Assembly (NCBI RefSeq): GCF_948472415.1
Contig: NZ_OX419519.1
Coordinates: 2,108,001 to 2,172,000 of the forward strand
Length of the DNA: 64,000 nucleotides
Direction of reading: 5' to 3'
Origin: Kitasatospora fiedleri
GTDB lineage: Bacteria; Actinomycetota; Actinomycetes; Streptomycetales; Streptomycetaceae
The notes beneath the pieces were generated by a model that did no database searches, was not told the DNA's origin, and saw nothing but the letters and a program-made list of their open reading frames with translations. Position numbers and translations under genes: made by a program. Positions within the stretch are counted from its first letter, which is position 1. Each line of letters begins with the position of its first letter. Positions 57,118 through 64,000 of the stretch are shown here, piece after piece.

Positions 57118-58384
57118 GGGCCACCTCGGCCGTCCAGTCCTTGGTGAACTCCGCCACCCCGAGCCCGAGTTGGGCCTTCATGGCGCGCTCCAGCCCGCCC
57201 TCGCCGAAGGCCCCGACGGTGCGGTAGAGCGCCACCAGCCGGTCCTGCCCGTACCGGCGGGCGATCAGGTCGCAGGCCAGCCAGGCCAGCTCGTAGGCCT
57301 GGGCGATGCCGGCCGCACCGGCCGTGAACGCCTCGTCGGCGGGCAGCGCGGCGGGCAGCCGCCCGGCCTGGACGTCCTTGGCCAGCTCGGGGGCGATCTG
57401 CCGGGCGGTGCGCCCGGCGTCCCGGTAGCCGGTGTAGTCGGCGACGCCCTCGGAGAGCCACAGCGGCGTCCAGGACCTGGTGTCGGCCCGGGTGGCGACG
57501 TGGGTGGCCTCGTGGGTGACCACCACCCGGCGGCCGAGTTCGCTGAGCTGCCGGTACGCGTCGGGGTTGACCACGATCCGGTCGGCGGGGGTGTGCACGG
57601 GGGCGCCGCCGACCGCCAGGGTGACCGCCGCTATGCCCTGGTAGGCGTCCGCGGAGACGTCCATCCGGCGGGCGAACTGCTGCTCGGTGAGCGGCAGTTC
57701 GAGCAGCAGCCGACCCGCGAACGGCCCCCAGACCGCCTCCACCGCGGGCACCGCCCGGTCCGCCAGCTCGGCCAGCGCGGCCAGTTCCGCCACCTCGCCG
57801 AGGCCGAGCACCAGGCCGCGCCTGCCCTCCGCGGTCCGGACGGTGCCCAGGTCCCAGGGCGCGGCCGCGCCGGTCGGCACCTCCCGGGCCACCCGCCAGC
57901 CGGCCGCCTCACGCACCAGCTCGACCTGCCGCTCCAGCAGCACCGGGTAGTCGTCCACCCCGGCCAACCGGTAGCCCAGTTCGGCGCCGACCCGCACCCG
58001 GTCCGCGTCGGCGGGCGGCTCGGCGAAGGAGGTCAGCTTCAGCGTGTACGCGGCGAAGCGCAGCCCGGCGGTCCGGGTCAGCAGGTCCCGGTCGGCCTCC
58101 TCGGCGCCGTCCGCGGAGCCCGCCAGCAGCCCGGCGGTGTCCCGGCCGGCCACCGCGCGGGCCCGCTGCTCCAGCAGCCGTACGGCGGTCTCCCGCAGCC
58201 CGGGCGGCGGCGCGGGCGGCGCGGCGGGGGCCGGCCGGGCGGGCCGGACCGGCGGGAGCGAGAGCTGGGTGGCCCCGGCGGCGGCCAGCAGCAGGGCGGC
58301 CCGCCGGGACAGCGGAGCACCGGCCCGGCCCGGCCCGGTGGCCGTCGCCGGGTCGGTGACCAGGGGCTCGTCGACGAGGCTCAG
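57104..58384 (-). CDS. Exported HExxH zinc metalloprotease-like protein (gluzincin type)
   Basis: The product has about 426 residues. SRRAALLLAAAGATQLSLPP near the N-terminus is a signal or twin-arginine-like anchor. A low-complexity Pro/Ala segment follows, then a SnoaL/NTF2-like region (LLEQRARAVAGRDTAGLLAG). The catalytic part has VVVTHEATHVATR (HEATH) and the third zinc ligand in PLWLSEGVADYTGYRD, a gluzincin/MA-clan pattern. The start is unclear: no ATG, GTG or TTG exists near the expected N-terminus. CTG 58384 would overlap the NlpC stop as CTGA, mirroring the GTGA/ATGA overlaps elsewhere. A nearby indel is the alternative. Confidence 0.82.
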   Translation of the reverse strand: MSLVDEPLVTDPATATGPGRAGAPLSRRAALLLAAAGATQLSLPPVRPARPAPAAPPAPPPGLRETAVRLLEQRARAVAGRDTAGLLAGSADGAEEADRDLLTRTAGLRFAAYTLKLTSFAEPPADADRVRVGAELGYRLAGVDDYPVLLERQVELVREAAGWRVAREVPTGAAAPWDLGTVRTAEGRRGLVLGLGEVAELAALAELADRAVPAVEAVWGPFAGRLLLELPLTEQQFARRMDVSADAYQGIAAVTLAVGGAPVHTPADRIVVNPDAYRQLSELGRRVVVTHEATHVATRADTRSWTPLWLSEGVADYTGYRDAGRTARQIAPELAKDVQAGRLPAALPADEAFTAGAAGIAQAYELAWLACDLIARRYGQDRLVALYRTVGAFGEGGLERAMKAQLGLGVAEFTKDWTAEVARLRS

Positions 58385-59442
58385 ACCCGCACCACCGTGT
58401 TGACCGGCATCGCGCCGACGCTCTCGTAGCGGACCCGGGCCCCGGGGTAGGGGGCGTGCACGACGACGCCCCCGCCGGCGTACATGCCGACGTGGTGCCT
58501 GTCGCTGTAGAAGATCACCAGGTCTCCGGGCCGGGCTTCGGCGAGGCTCACCCGCCGGCCGGCCGTGGCCTGCGCCTGCGAGGTCCGCGGCAGGGTCACT
58601 CCGGCCTGCCGCCACGACCAGTACATCAGACCGGAGCAGTCGAAGGTGCCGGGGCCGGTCGATCCGTAGACGTAGGGGGAGCCGATCTTGGAGAGGGCGG
58701 CGGCCAGCGCGGCGGCGGCCCGGTCGGAGGAGGGCGGCTGGTCGCCGAGGTCGATCCGGTCGGTGCCGCGGGTGGCGCGCTGCCGGGCCGCCCGGGCGTC
58801 GTCGGCCGTCAGCCGGGCCCGCTCGGCGGGGGCGAGGCCGTTCAGCAGCCGCTGGGCCGTGGCCAGCCGCTCGCGGACCTCGTCCTTGGCGGCGGACAGC
58901 CGCTGCCTGGCCCGCTCCAGCTCGTCGAGCTTGGCGCCGGCCTCGTGCCGGCGCTCGTCGAGCCGCCGGGCCCGCTCGGCCAGCTCGCGCAGCCGGTCGC
59001 CCTGCCGGGCGGTGGCCTGTTCGAGCGAGCGGGCGCCGGTCAGGTAGCCGGCCGGGTCCTGGTCGAGCATCAGCCGGACGGCGGGGTCGATGCCCTGGGA
59101 GCGGTACTCGGCGGCGGCGACGGCGCCCAGGTCGCCACGCATCCGGTTCAGCTCCTCCTGCCCGGCGGCGACCTGGTCCTGGAGGGCGCCGGCCTCGGCC
59201 TGGAGCCGCCGCTGCTGCTCCAGCGCGGCGTTGCACTGCTCGGAGGCCCGCTCGGCCTCCTCGTAGAGCTGGTCGACCCGGGCCTTGACCTCGCCGCGGT
59301 TGGGCGGGTCGGCGGGGCTGAGCGGGGCCGCGGCGGCCCCGCCCACGGTCAGGCCGAGCGCGCCGGTGGCGGCGGCGGTGAGCGCCAGGGCGCGGGCGAG
59401 GCGCTGGACGCCGGGCAGTGGGGTGCGGCGGGGCACGGACAC
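58381..59442 (-). CDS. NlpC/P60 peptidoglycan endopeptidase (first copy)
   Basis: The 353-residue secreted hydrolase has a signal peptide (ALALTAAATGALGLTVGGAAAAP) and a long coiled coil (about 45-235: KARVDQLYEEAERASEQ, LEQQRRLQAEAGALQDQV). The C-terminal NlpC/P60 domain has Cys in GPGTFDCSGLMYWSWRQAG, His in YSDRHHVGMYAGG and a polar third residue in VVVHAPYPG. These enzymes cut D-Glu-DAP type stem links. It is the most divergent of the three copies and lacks the SHRRPK start. Its stop is coupled to the metalloprotease gene. Confidence 0.93.
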   Translation of the reverse strand: MSVPRRTPLPGVQRLARALALTAAATGALGLTVGGAAAAPLSPADPPNRGEVKARVDQLYEEAERASEQCNAALEQQRRLQAEAGALQDQVAAGQEELNRMRGDLGAVAAAEYRSQGIDPAVRLMLDQDPAGYLTGARSLEQATARQGDRLRELAERARRLDERRHEAGAKLDELERARQRLSAAKDEVRERLATAQRLLNGLAPAERARLTADDARAARQRATRGTDRIDLGDQPPSSDRAAAALAAALSKIGSPYVYGSTGPGTFDCSGLMYWSWRQAGVTLPRTSQAQATAGRRVSLAEARPGDLVIFYSDRHHVGMYAGGGVVVHAPYPGARVRYESVGAMPVNTVVRV

Positions 59443-59602
59443 GCGCGACGGCTCCGTTCTGCGGCCGGCCTCCGCCGCCGCCCGCGGTCGGACGGCCGTC
59501 CTCGCGGGGGCCCGGGGGCAGAGGTTAGCGATTCCGGCCGATCCAGTCCAAACCCCGACAGCACCGAATATTTGACCCCTAATCGGGCATTCGCACGAGA
59601 AC

Positions 59603-59632
59603 GGCCCGGCACCCCGTACGGGGTACCGGGCC
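59603..59632 (-). terminator. Hairpin terminator behind second NlpC/P60 gene
   Basis: The 13-bp arms with one mismatch (59603-59615 and 59620-59632) have a GTAC loop, 18 bp after the stop at 59650. Confidence 0.85.
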
Positions 59633-59649
59633 GGGGCCTCGACGGAGCG

Positions 59650-60744
59650 TCAGATCCGGACGATCCGGTTGATCGGCATGGCGGTCGCCGACTCGTAGCG
59701 GACCTGCGCGCCGGTGTGCGGGGCGTGGATGATCTGCCCGTTGCCGACGTACATGCCGACGTGGTGCTGGTCGCCGTAGTAGATGATCAGGTCGCCCGGG
59801 CGGGCGTTGGCGATGTTGGTGCCGAGGCTGGTGCCGGCCCCGGCCTGCGCCTGCGAGGTGCGCGGGATCGACACCCCGGCCTGCTTGTAGGCCCACTGCA
59901 TCAGCCCGGAGCAGTCGAAGGTGCTCGGCCCGGCCGCGCCGTAGGAGTACCAGCTGCCCAGCTTGGAGGCCGCCGCGCCGACCGCGTTGCCCGAGAAGCT
60001 GGAGGACGCCGGGGCGTTCAGCTCCGCCCGGCCGCTGTCGCGGGAGGCCCGCGGCTGCTGCTGCTGTTGCTGCTGCTGGGCGGAGTCGGCCTTCGCCTTG
60101 GCGTCCGCGGCGGCCTTGGCCTCGGCGGCGGCGAGCTGCTCGCGCTCCTGCTGGGTCAGCGTGTTGAGCAGTTCCTGGGCCTTGGCCAGCTTCGCCTGGA
60201 CGTCCTCCTTGTCGGCCTTGAGGGCCTTGGTGGTGGTGTCCAGTTCGGCGAGCTTGGTCTCGGCCTCCTTGCGCTGCGCGTCGAGCTTGGCCTGCTCGTT
60301 CTGGAAGGTCTTGAGCAGGTCGGCCTGGGTGGAGCCGACCGCGTTCAGCGCGCCGGCCTGGCCCAGGAAGGTGTCCGGGCTGCTGGAGAGCATCAGCTGC
60401 ATGGTCTGCGGCATGGTGCCGGTGCGGTACTGCTCGGCGGCGATGCCGGCCAGCGACTCCCGGGCGGAGGTCACCTGCTCCTGCTGCCGGGCGAGCTGGT
60501 CCTGGAGCTGGCCGACCTGCTTCTGCAGGTCCTGCTGCTTCTCGACCGAGGCGTTGAGCGCCTCCGTCTTCACCTCGGCCTGCTCGTTGAGCTCGTCGAC
60601 CTGGGCCTTGACCTGGTCCTTGGTCGGTGCCGGGTCGGCGTGCGCCCCGCCCTGGGCGGAGAGCGCCACGGCAGCGGCGGCGGTGGCAGTGAGAATCGAG
60701 ACCCGGGCACGGCCGACGGGCTTGGGACGGCGATGGGACGCCAC
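59650..60744 (-). CDS. NlpC/P60 peptidoglycan endopeptidase (second copy, riboswitch-controlled)
   Basis: The product has 364 residues. I choose GTG 60744 (ASHRRPKPVGRARV), because GAAGGAG lies 9 nt upstream and the neighbouring paralogue starts the same way; the frame opens at 60768. The signal peptide is followed by a coiled coil (KDQVKAQVDELNEQAEVKTEALNASVEKQQDLQKQV) and a Gln-rich linker. The catalytic domain has FDCSGLMQWAYKQAG, QHHVGMYVGNG and IIHAPHTG. Expression is governed by a ydaO-type c-di-AMP riboswitch in the roughly 270-nt leader and a clear TTGAAC/TAGGGT promoter. Confidence 0.94.
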   Translation of the reverse strand: MASHRRPKPVGRARVSILTATAAAAVALSAQGGAHADPAPTKDQVKAQVDELNEQAEVKTEALNASVEKQQDLQKQVGQLQDQLARQQEQVTSARESLAGIAAEQYRTGTMPQTMQLMLSSSPDTFLGQAGALNAVGSTQADLLKTFQNEQAKLDAQRKEAETKLAELDTTTKALKADKEDVQAKLAKAQELLNTLTQQEREQLAAAEAKAAADAKAKADSAQQQQQQQQPRASRDSGRAELNAPASSSFSGNAVGAAASKLGSWYSYGAAGPSTFDCSGLMQWAYKQAGVSIPRTSQAQAGAGTSLGTNIANARPGDLIIYYGDQHHVGMYVGNGQIIHAPHTGAQVRYESATAMPINRIVRI

Positions 60745-60774
60745 GAAGGCGGACTCCTTCTTCCTCACACCGCC

Positions 60775-60990
60775 TACCGGGTGAGCTGACGGGTTCGGGC
60801 TGGAAGAGATGCCCTACGGCGCTTCACCGACCGCGCGCGGCGGTCGGCCCGGCGCCGATTCACCCCGGGGGAACGTGGTTCCCCGGCTCCGTTCGACAGC
60901 ACCCCCGCAGGGGTATCCCCGTCGGCAGACCCGGTGTTGACGGTCTGCCCGCTGCGTCACGGACTCGGCGGCGACCTCCGCCGCCGCCCC
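60775..60990 (-). promoter_or_regulatory. ydaO/yuaA (c-di-AMP) riboswitch
   Basis: The minus strand shows the conserved blocks in order: GTCGATCGCCCAAGGGG, GGAGCCGGGGAACC, CCCCGGGGTGAATC, GTAGGGCATCTC, then CCCGAACCCGTCAGC and CCGGTAGGC. These are the ydaO class consensus pieces. In Streptomyces this class precedes cell-wall hydrolase genes, where high c-di-AMP turns them off. It lies between the promoter at 61026-61055 and the start at 60744. Confidence 0.93.
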
Positions 60991-61025
60991 CCTTGGGCGA
61001 TCGACACTGCGGTGGTCGAAGCACG

Positions 61026-61055
61026 ACCCTAGTAACCGATCCGTGATCCGTTCAA
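61026..61055 (-). promoter_or_regulatory. HrdB-type promoter of the riboswitch transcript, with nearby palindrome
   Basis: Minus strand TTGAAC (61055-61050), 18 nt, TAGGGT (61031-61026). Just upstream is the 13-bp palindrome TGATTC-T-GAATCA (61076-61088) in an AT-rich stretch with a T-run, a possible activator or repressor site. Confidence 0.8.
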
Positions 61056-61088
61056 ATCCTTGTCGGAAAAAAATCTGATTCTGAATCA

Positions 61089-61307
61089 AATACCTCGACA
61101 CATATGACCGAACGTGATCGATTCACTACCCAGCACGGAGCAATTCTCACCCTGCGGCCGAGAAACACCACACCCGGGCGTGTCACGGATCACAGCGGGA
61201 TCTCGACCGGCCCGGGCGTGTCACGGTACGTCAATTGTCGCCCGACGGGGCGTTTGTCCGATTCGCCGGACCGTCGGTCGGCCCCGACCAGACCCAACCG
61301 GACCCGG
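61089..61307. other. Intergenic stretch between the second and third NlpC/P60 genes
   Basis: About 220 bp. It includes two direct copies of CCCGGGCGTGTCACGG (61169-61184 and 61212-61227). No gene and no clear hairpin terminator for the third NlpC gene are seen. Confidence 0.55.
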
Positions 61308-62348
61308 TCAGACCCGGCGGATGGTGGAGATCGGCAGGGTGTCGACCTTCATCGTCTTCACCACGTCACCGGTGCGCGGCGCGTGCACCACCAGGCCGTT
61401 GCCGATGTACATGCCGACGTGGTGCCGGTCGCCGTAGTAGATGACCAGGTCGCCGGGCTGCGCGTTGTGCCAGTCGGTGCCCACGTTGGTGCCGTAGCTG
61501 CCCTGCGACTGCGAGGTGCGCGGCAGCGAGACGCCGGCCTGCTTGTACGCCCACACCATCAGGCCCGAGCAGTCGAAGGTGCTCGACCCGGTGGCGCCCC
61601 ACACGTACGCCGAGCCCTGCTTGCCGAGCGCGGCCGCCACCGCGGTCGCCGCGTAGCCGCTGGCCGGCGGCAGGGTGGACGGGTCCACCCGGGAGGCGCT
61701 GCGCGAGGCGGTGCCGCCGCCCGAGCCGCGGAGGATGGAGGCGCGGTCCGCGGCGTTCAGCTTGGAGAGCAGCTTCTGCGCCTCGGCGAGCTTGGCGTTC
61801 ACGTCGTTCTTGGCGTCGTTGAGCGCCTGGGTCTGGCTGTCCAGCTCCTGGAGGACCTGGGAGGCCTCCTGCTTCTGCTGGTCCAGGCGGCGCTGCTGGT
61901 CCTTGAGCGACTTGAGCGTCTCGGCCTGGGTGCTGGCCGCCTGCCCGAAGGAGGTGGCCTGGGTGAGGTACTGGTCCGGGTTCGAGGAGAGCATCAGCTG
62001 CATCGACGGGTCGACGCCGCCCTGCCGGTACTGGTCGCCGGCCACCGCCGCCAGCCCGGAGGCCAGCTCGGTCAACTGCTCCTGGCCGCGGGCCACCTGG
62101 TCCTGCAGGTCGTCGGCCTGCTTGCGGAGCTGGTCGGCCCGCTCCTTGGCGCCGTTGTACTTCTCGGCGGACTGCTCCTGCTCCTCCAGCAGCTTGTCGA
62201 CCTGCGCCTTCACCTCGTCCTTGTTCGGCTGGGCCGGGGCGGCGTGCGCGCTGGCCTGGGCCGTCAGGGCGACCGCGGTCGCGGCGGCAGCGGTGAACAC
62301 GGAGATCCGCGCACGGCTCGGCTGCTTGGGACGGCGGTGGGAGGCCAA
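61308..62348 (-). CDS. NlpC/P60 peptidoglycan endopeptidase (third copy)
   Basis: The product has 346 residues. I choose TTG 62348 (ASHRRPKQPSRARI), with GAAGGAG 7 nt upstream; the frame opens at GTG 62378. Layout is as in the second copy: signal peptide, coiled coil (KDEVKAQVDKLLEEQEQSAEKYNGAKERADQLRKQ) and Ser-rich linker. The catalytic domain has STFDCSGLMVWAYKQAG, RHHVGMYIGNG and VVHAPRTG. No riboswitch is visible in its short leader, so it should respond to different signals from its neighbour. Confidence 0.94.
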   Translation of the reverse strand: MASHRRPKQPSRARISVFTAAAATAVALTAQASAHAAPAQPNKDEVKAQVDKLLEEQEQSAEKYNGAKERADQLRKQADDLQDQVARGQEQLTELASGLAAVAGDQYRQGGVDPSMQLMLSSNPDQYLTQATSFGQAASTQAETLKSLKDQQRRLDQQKQEASQVLQELDSQTQALNDAKNDVNAKLAEAQKLLSKLNAADRASILRGSGGGTASRSASRVDPSTLPPASGYAATAVAAALGKQGSAYVWGATGSSTFDCSGLMVWAYKQAGVSLPRTSQSQGSYGTNVGTDWHNAQPGDLVIYYGDRHHVGMYIGNGLVVHAPRTGDVVKTMKVDTLPISTIRRV

Positions 62349-62532
62349 GGGGGAGCTCCTTCTTCCTGCTGGACTCACCCCGACGAGTGATGGTCCGGAA
62401 TATAGGTTTGACGCCAGACCCTAGTGAAGTCCCCGCCCCCGCGTCCACTCCCGGGGGCTTTCGGATGCCCACCCCCGCCCCCTTTCACGGGACCGTCACA
62501 CTCCGGCCGCCCGGGGGCCCGCCGACCACCCC
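62349..62532. other. Intergenic region upstream of third NlpC/P60 gene
   Basis: About 180 bp. The minus strand has an AT-rich patch near 62395-62425 with TATATT and TAGGGT-like hexamers that may form the promoter. No gene. Confidence 0.5.
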
Positions 62533-63912
62533 TCAGCTGCGCGCCAGCCGGTTCAGCAGCAGCACCGAGGCCACCGGCCGCGCCCCCGCCTTGCGGACCC
62601 CGTCGGCGACCTCCCGGTCGGCGGAGACCACCACCACCGGACGGCCCTGCGGCTCGGCCCGCACCAGCCGGCGGATCAGCTCGTCCGCGGTCTCCCCGGT
62701 CCGGCTGAAACGCACCCGCACCCCGCGCGGCGGGGCCATGATCACCGGCACGTCCAGGTCCTGGCCGTCGAACACGCAGGTCACCTCGGCCTGGGTGCGC
62801 TGGGCCAGCATCGCCAGCCCGCCCAGCAGCCGCATCCGCTGCTGCTCCAGCGGCAGTTGGGGGTAGCCGGTCTTGGTCACGTTGTAGCCGTCCACCACCA
62901 GGTGGACCTGCGGGATGGCCAGCAGCTGGTCCAACAGCGCCGGGTCGTCCTCGGCCAGGCCGCGCCGGGCCACGTCGTGCGGCGAGGCCGAACCGGGCTC
63001 GACCGCCTCCACCAGGTCGGCCGGGCGCAGCGCGGTCACCGGCAGCGCCAGCTCGCGCTGGAGGCCCTGGGCCGACTGCAGCACGCTGTCCAGCAGCAGC
63101 CGCAGCCGCATGTCCTCGACGCTGCGGCCCTCCCGGGCGGTGCGCCGCCCGCTCTCCACCGCGGCCTCCAGCTCGGCGACCCGGTGCCGCAGCCGCCGGG
63201 CCTCGCTCTCGGCGGCGCTGCGCTCGGCGGCGGCGGCGGCCCGGGCCTCGGCCAGCTCCCCGGCCAGCCGGCGGTTCTCGGCCTGCGCCCGCCGGGTGTC
63301 CGCCTCCAGCGAGCGGACCTTCTTGCGCAGCGACTCCGCCTCCCGGCGCACCCCCTCGGCCTCGGCCCGGTGCCGCTCCAGCTCGCCGCGGGCCGCGGCC
63401 CGGGCCTCGGCCAGCTCCTCCTGGAGCTTCTCGGCCAGCCGGGCGGCCTCGGCGGCGGCGCCCTCGGCGTCGACCCGCTCGGCCTCCTCGCCGGCCTCCT
63501 CCACCAGCCGGGCCCAGCCGGACGGGCGGACCAGGTAGGCGGCGGCGGCCACGTCCATCGGGTCGGCGGCGGCCGGGACGGCGCCCGACTCCAGGGCCTG
63601 CACCAGGTCGGGCTGGCCGAGCCGCAGCCGTTCGGCTATCCGGACCCGGAACGCCGGGTCCGACTCCAGCGCGGCGGCCAGCGCGGTCGCCGCGTACTTG
63701 GCCCGCCGGGCCGGGGTGAACTTGGCGTACGGGCGCAGCGAGGCGGGCAGCTCGGCCGGGGCGATGCCGCCGAGCGCGTCCGAGGCGATGCCGACCACCC
63801 GCCGGCGCACGCCCTCGGGCAGGGGGCGCCCGGCCGTCTCCGCCGCGTCGTCCCGGGCCGGGGCGGGCGCGGTCCCGTCCGGGCCCGCCGGCGCGTTCGC
63901 TGCCTCCGCCAC
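62533..63912 (-). CDS. NYN (YacP/PIN-like) domain RNase-like protein with coiled coil
   Basis: The product has 459 residues. The N-terminal helical region includes PLPEGVRRRVVGIASDALGGIAPAELPASLRPYAKFTPARRAKYA. A long coiled coil (about 135-270) is rich in Ala/Glu/Arg. The C-terminal NYN domain is clear: VHLVVDGYNVTKTGYPQLPLEQQR with the catalytic Asp, then VTCVFDGQDLDVPV, VRVRFSRTGETADELIRRLV and VVVVSADREVADGVRKAGARPVAS. NYN/YacP proteins act on RNA ends or tRNA. The start is GTG 63912 with GAGGACA before it. It is the last gene in the window; 63913-64000 holds nothing further I can support. Confidence 0.92.
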   Translation of the reverse strand: MAEAANAPAGPDGTAPAPARDDAAETAGRPLPEGVRRRVVGIASDALGGIAPAELPASLRPYAKFTPARRAKYAATALAAALESDPAFRVRIAERLRLGQPDLVQALESGAVPAAADPMDVAAAAYLVRPSGWARLVEEAGEEAERVDAEGAAAEAARLAEKLQEELAEARAAARGELERHRAEAEGVRREAESLRKKVRSLEADTRRAQAENRRLAGELAEARAAAAAERSAAESEARRLRHRVAELEAAVESGRRTAREGRSVEDMRLRLLLDSVLQSAQGLQRELALPVTALRPADLVEAVEPGSASPHDVARRGLAEDDPALLDQLLAIPQVHLVVDGYNVTKTGYPQLPLEQQRMRLLGGLAMLAQRTQAEVTCVFDGQDLDVPVIMAPPRGVRVRFSRTGETADELIRRLVRAEPQGRPVVVVSADREVADGVRKAGARPVASVLLLNRLARS

Positions 63913-64000
63913 TGTCCTCGGCTCCGATCCTGGTCCTGGCGGGCCCTCCCGGCGGGTGCCGGGCGGGGGTTGGTGTCCGCCGCTGCTGCCAATTGTCCCG

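Overview
The window is very GC-rich actinobacterial chromosome, almost certainly from the Streptomycetaceae (Streptomyces or Kitasatospora). The evidence is extreme G/C bias at third codon positions, many GTG and TTG starts, GTGA/ATGA-type gene overlaps, TAGGGT-like -10 boxes placed 6-7 nt before start codons (leaderless transcripts), and a gene order I recognise as core Streptomyces chromosome (dcw cluster, metF, thi genes, class II DAHP synthase, glkA, acyl-CoA ligase, NlpC/P60 hydrolases). I see no tRNA, rRNA, CRISPR array, insertion sequence or prophage.

Layout. 1-12.5 kb: division and cell wall (dcw) cluster on the minus strand, rsmH-ftsL-ftsI-murE-murF-mraY-murD-ftsW-murG-ftsQ, which makes lipid I/II and the septal peptidoglycan machinery. 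13.3-18.1 kb: plus-strand operon of a MoxR ATPase, a DUF58 protein and a membrane transglutaminase. 18.2-29.6 kb: mixed genes (DUF3040, methyltransferase, SAV_6107-type protein, DUF4126, phytoene-desaturase-like oxidoreductase, Q/P-rich membrane protein, metF, polyprenyl synthetase, VanZ, a three-copy intergenic repeat, thiE, Rv2175c-like regulator, flavoprotein reductase). 29.7-32.0 kb: a TPP riboswitch followed by thiO-thiS-thiG. 32.1-35.7 kb: PASTA Ser/Thr kinase, molybdenum oxidoreductase, bacterioferritin, and its ferredoxin behind a likely iron box. 35.8-39.2 kb: aromatic amino acid entry points, with DAHP synthase divergent from a Trp-rich leader peptide, attenuator hairpin and TrpE-TrpG anthranilate synthase. 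39.4-42.5 kb: a compact four-gene cassette (trypsin-co-occurring domain protein, trypsin-like protease with an effector-associated tail, one-pass membrane protein, solute-binding lipoprotein) behind a perfect inverted repeat; this resembles conflict/signalling cassettes and is the most novel locus here. 42.6-51.1 kb: two-component system, acyltransferase, esterase, nuclease-family phosphatase, ROK glucokinase, and an ArsA-like protein with a degraded P-loop. 51.3-57.0 kb: acyl-CoA ligase, two glycosyltransferases and a PfkB sugar kinase with a LacI-type operator. 57.1-63.9 kb: a zinc metalloprotease-like protein, three NlpC/P60 peptidoglycan hydrolases (one behind a ydaO/c-di-AMP riboswitch) and a NYN-domain RNase-like protein.

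Sequence quality matters. At least eleven genes, including the essential murE, carry single-base deletions that mostly lie in short C/G runs. These look like homopolymer undercalls in the assembly rather than real mutations. The TrpE half of the anthranilate synthase is much worse: many indels plus an apparent missing segment. Genes with one or two such indels are annotated here across the shift; positions are given in each entry.
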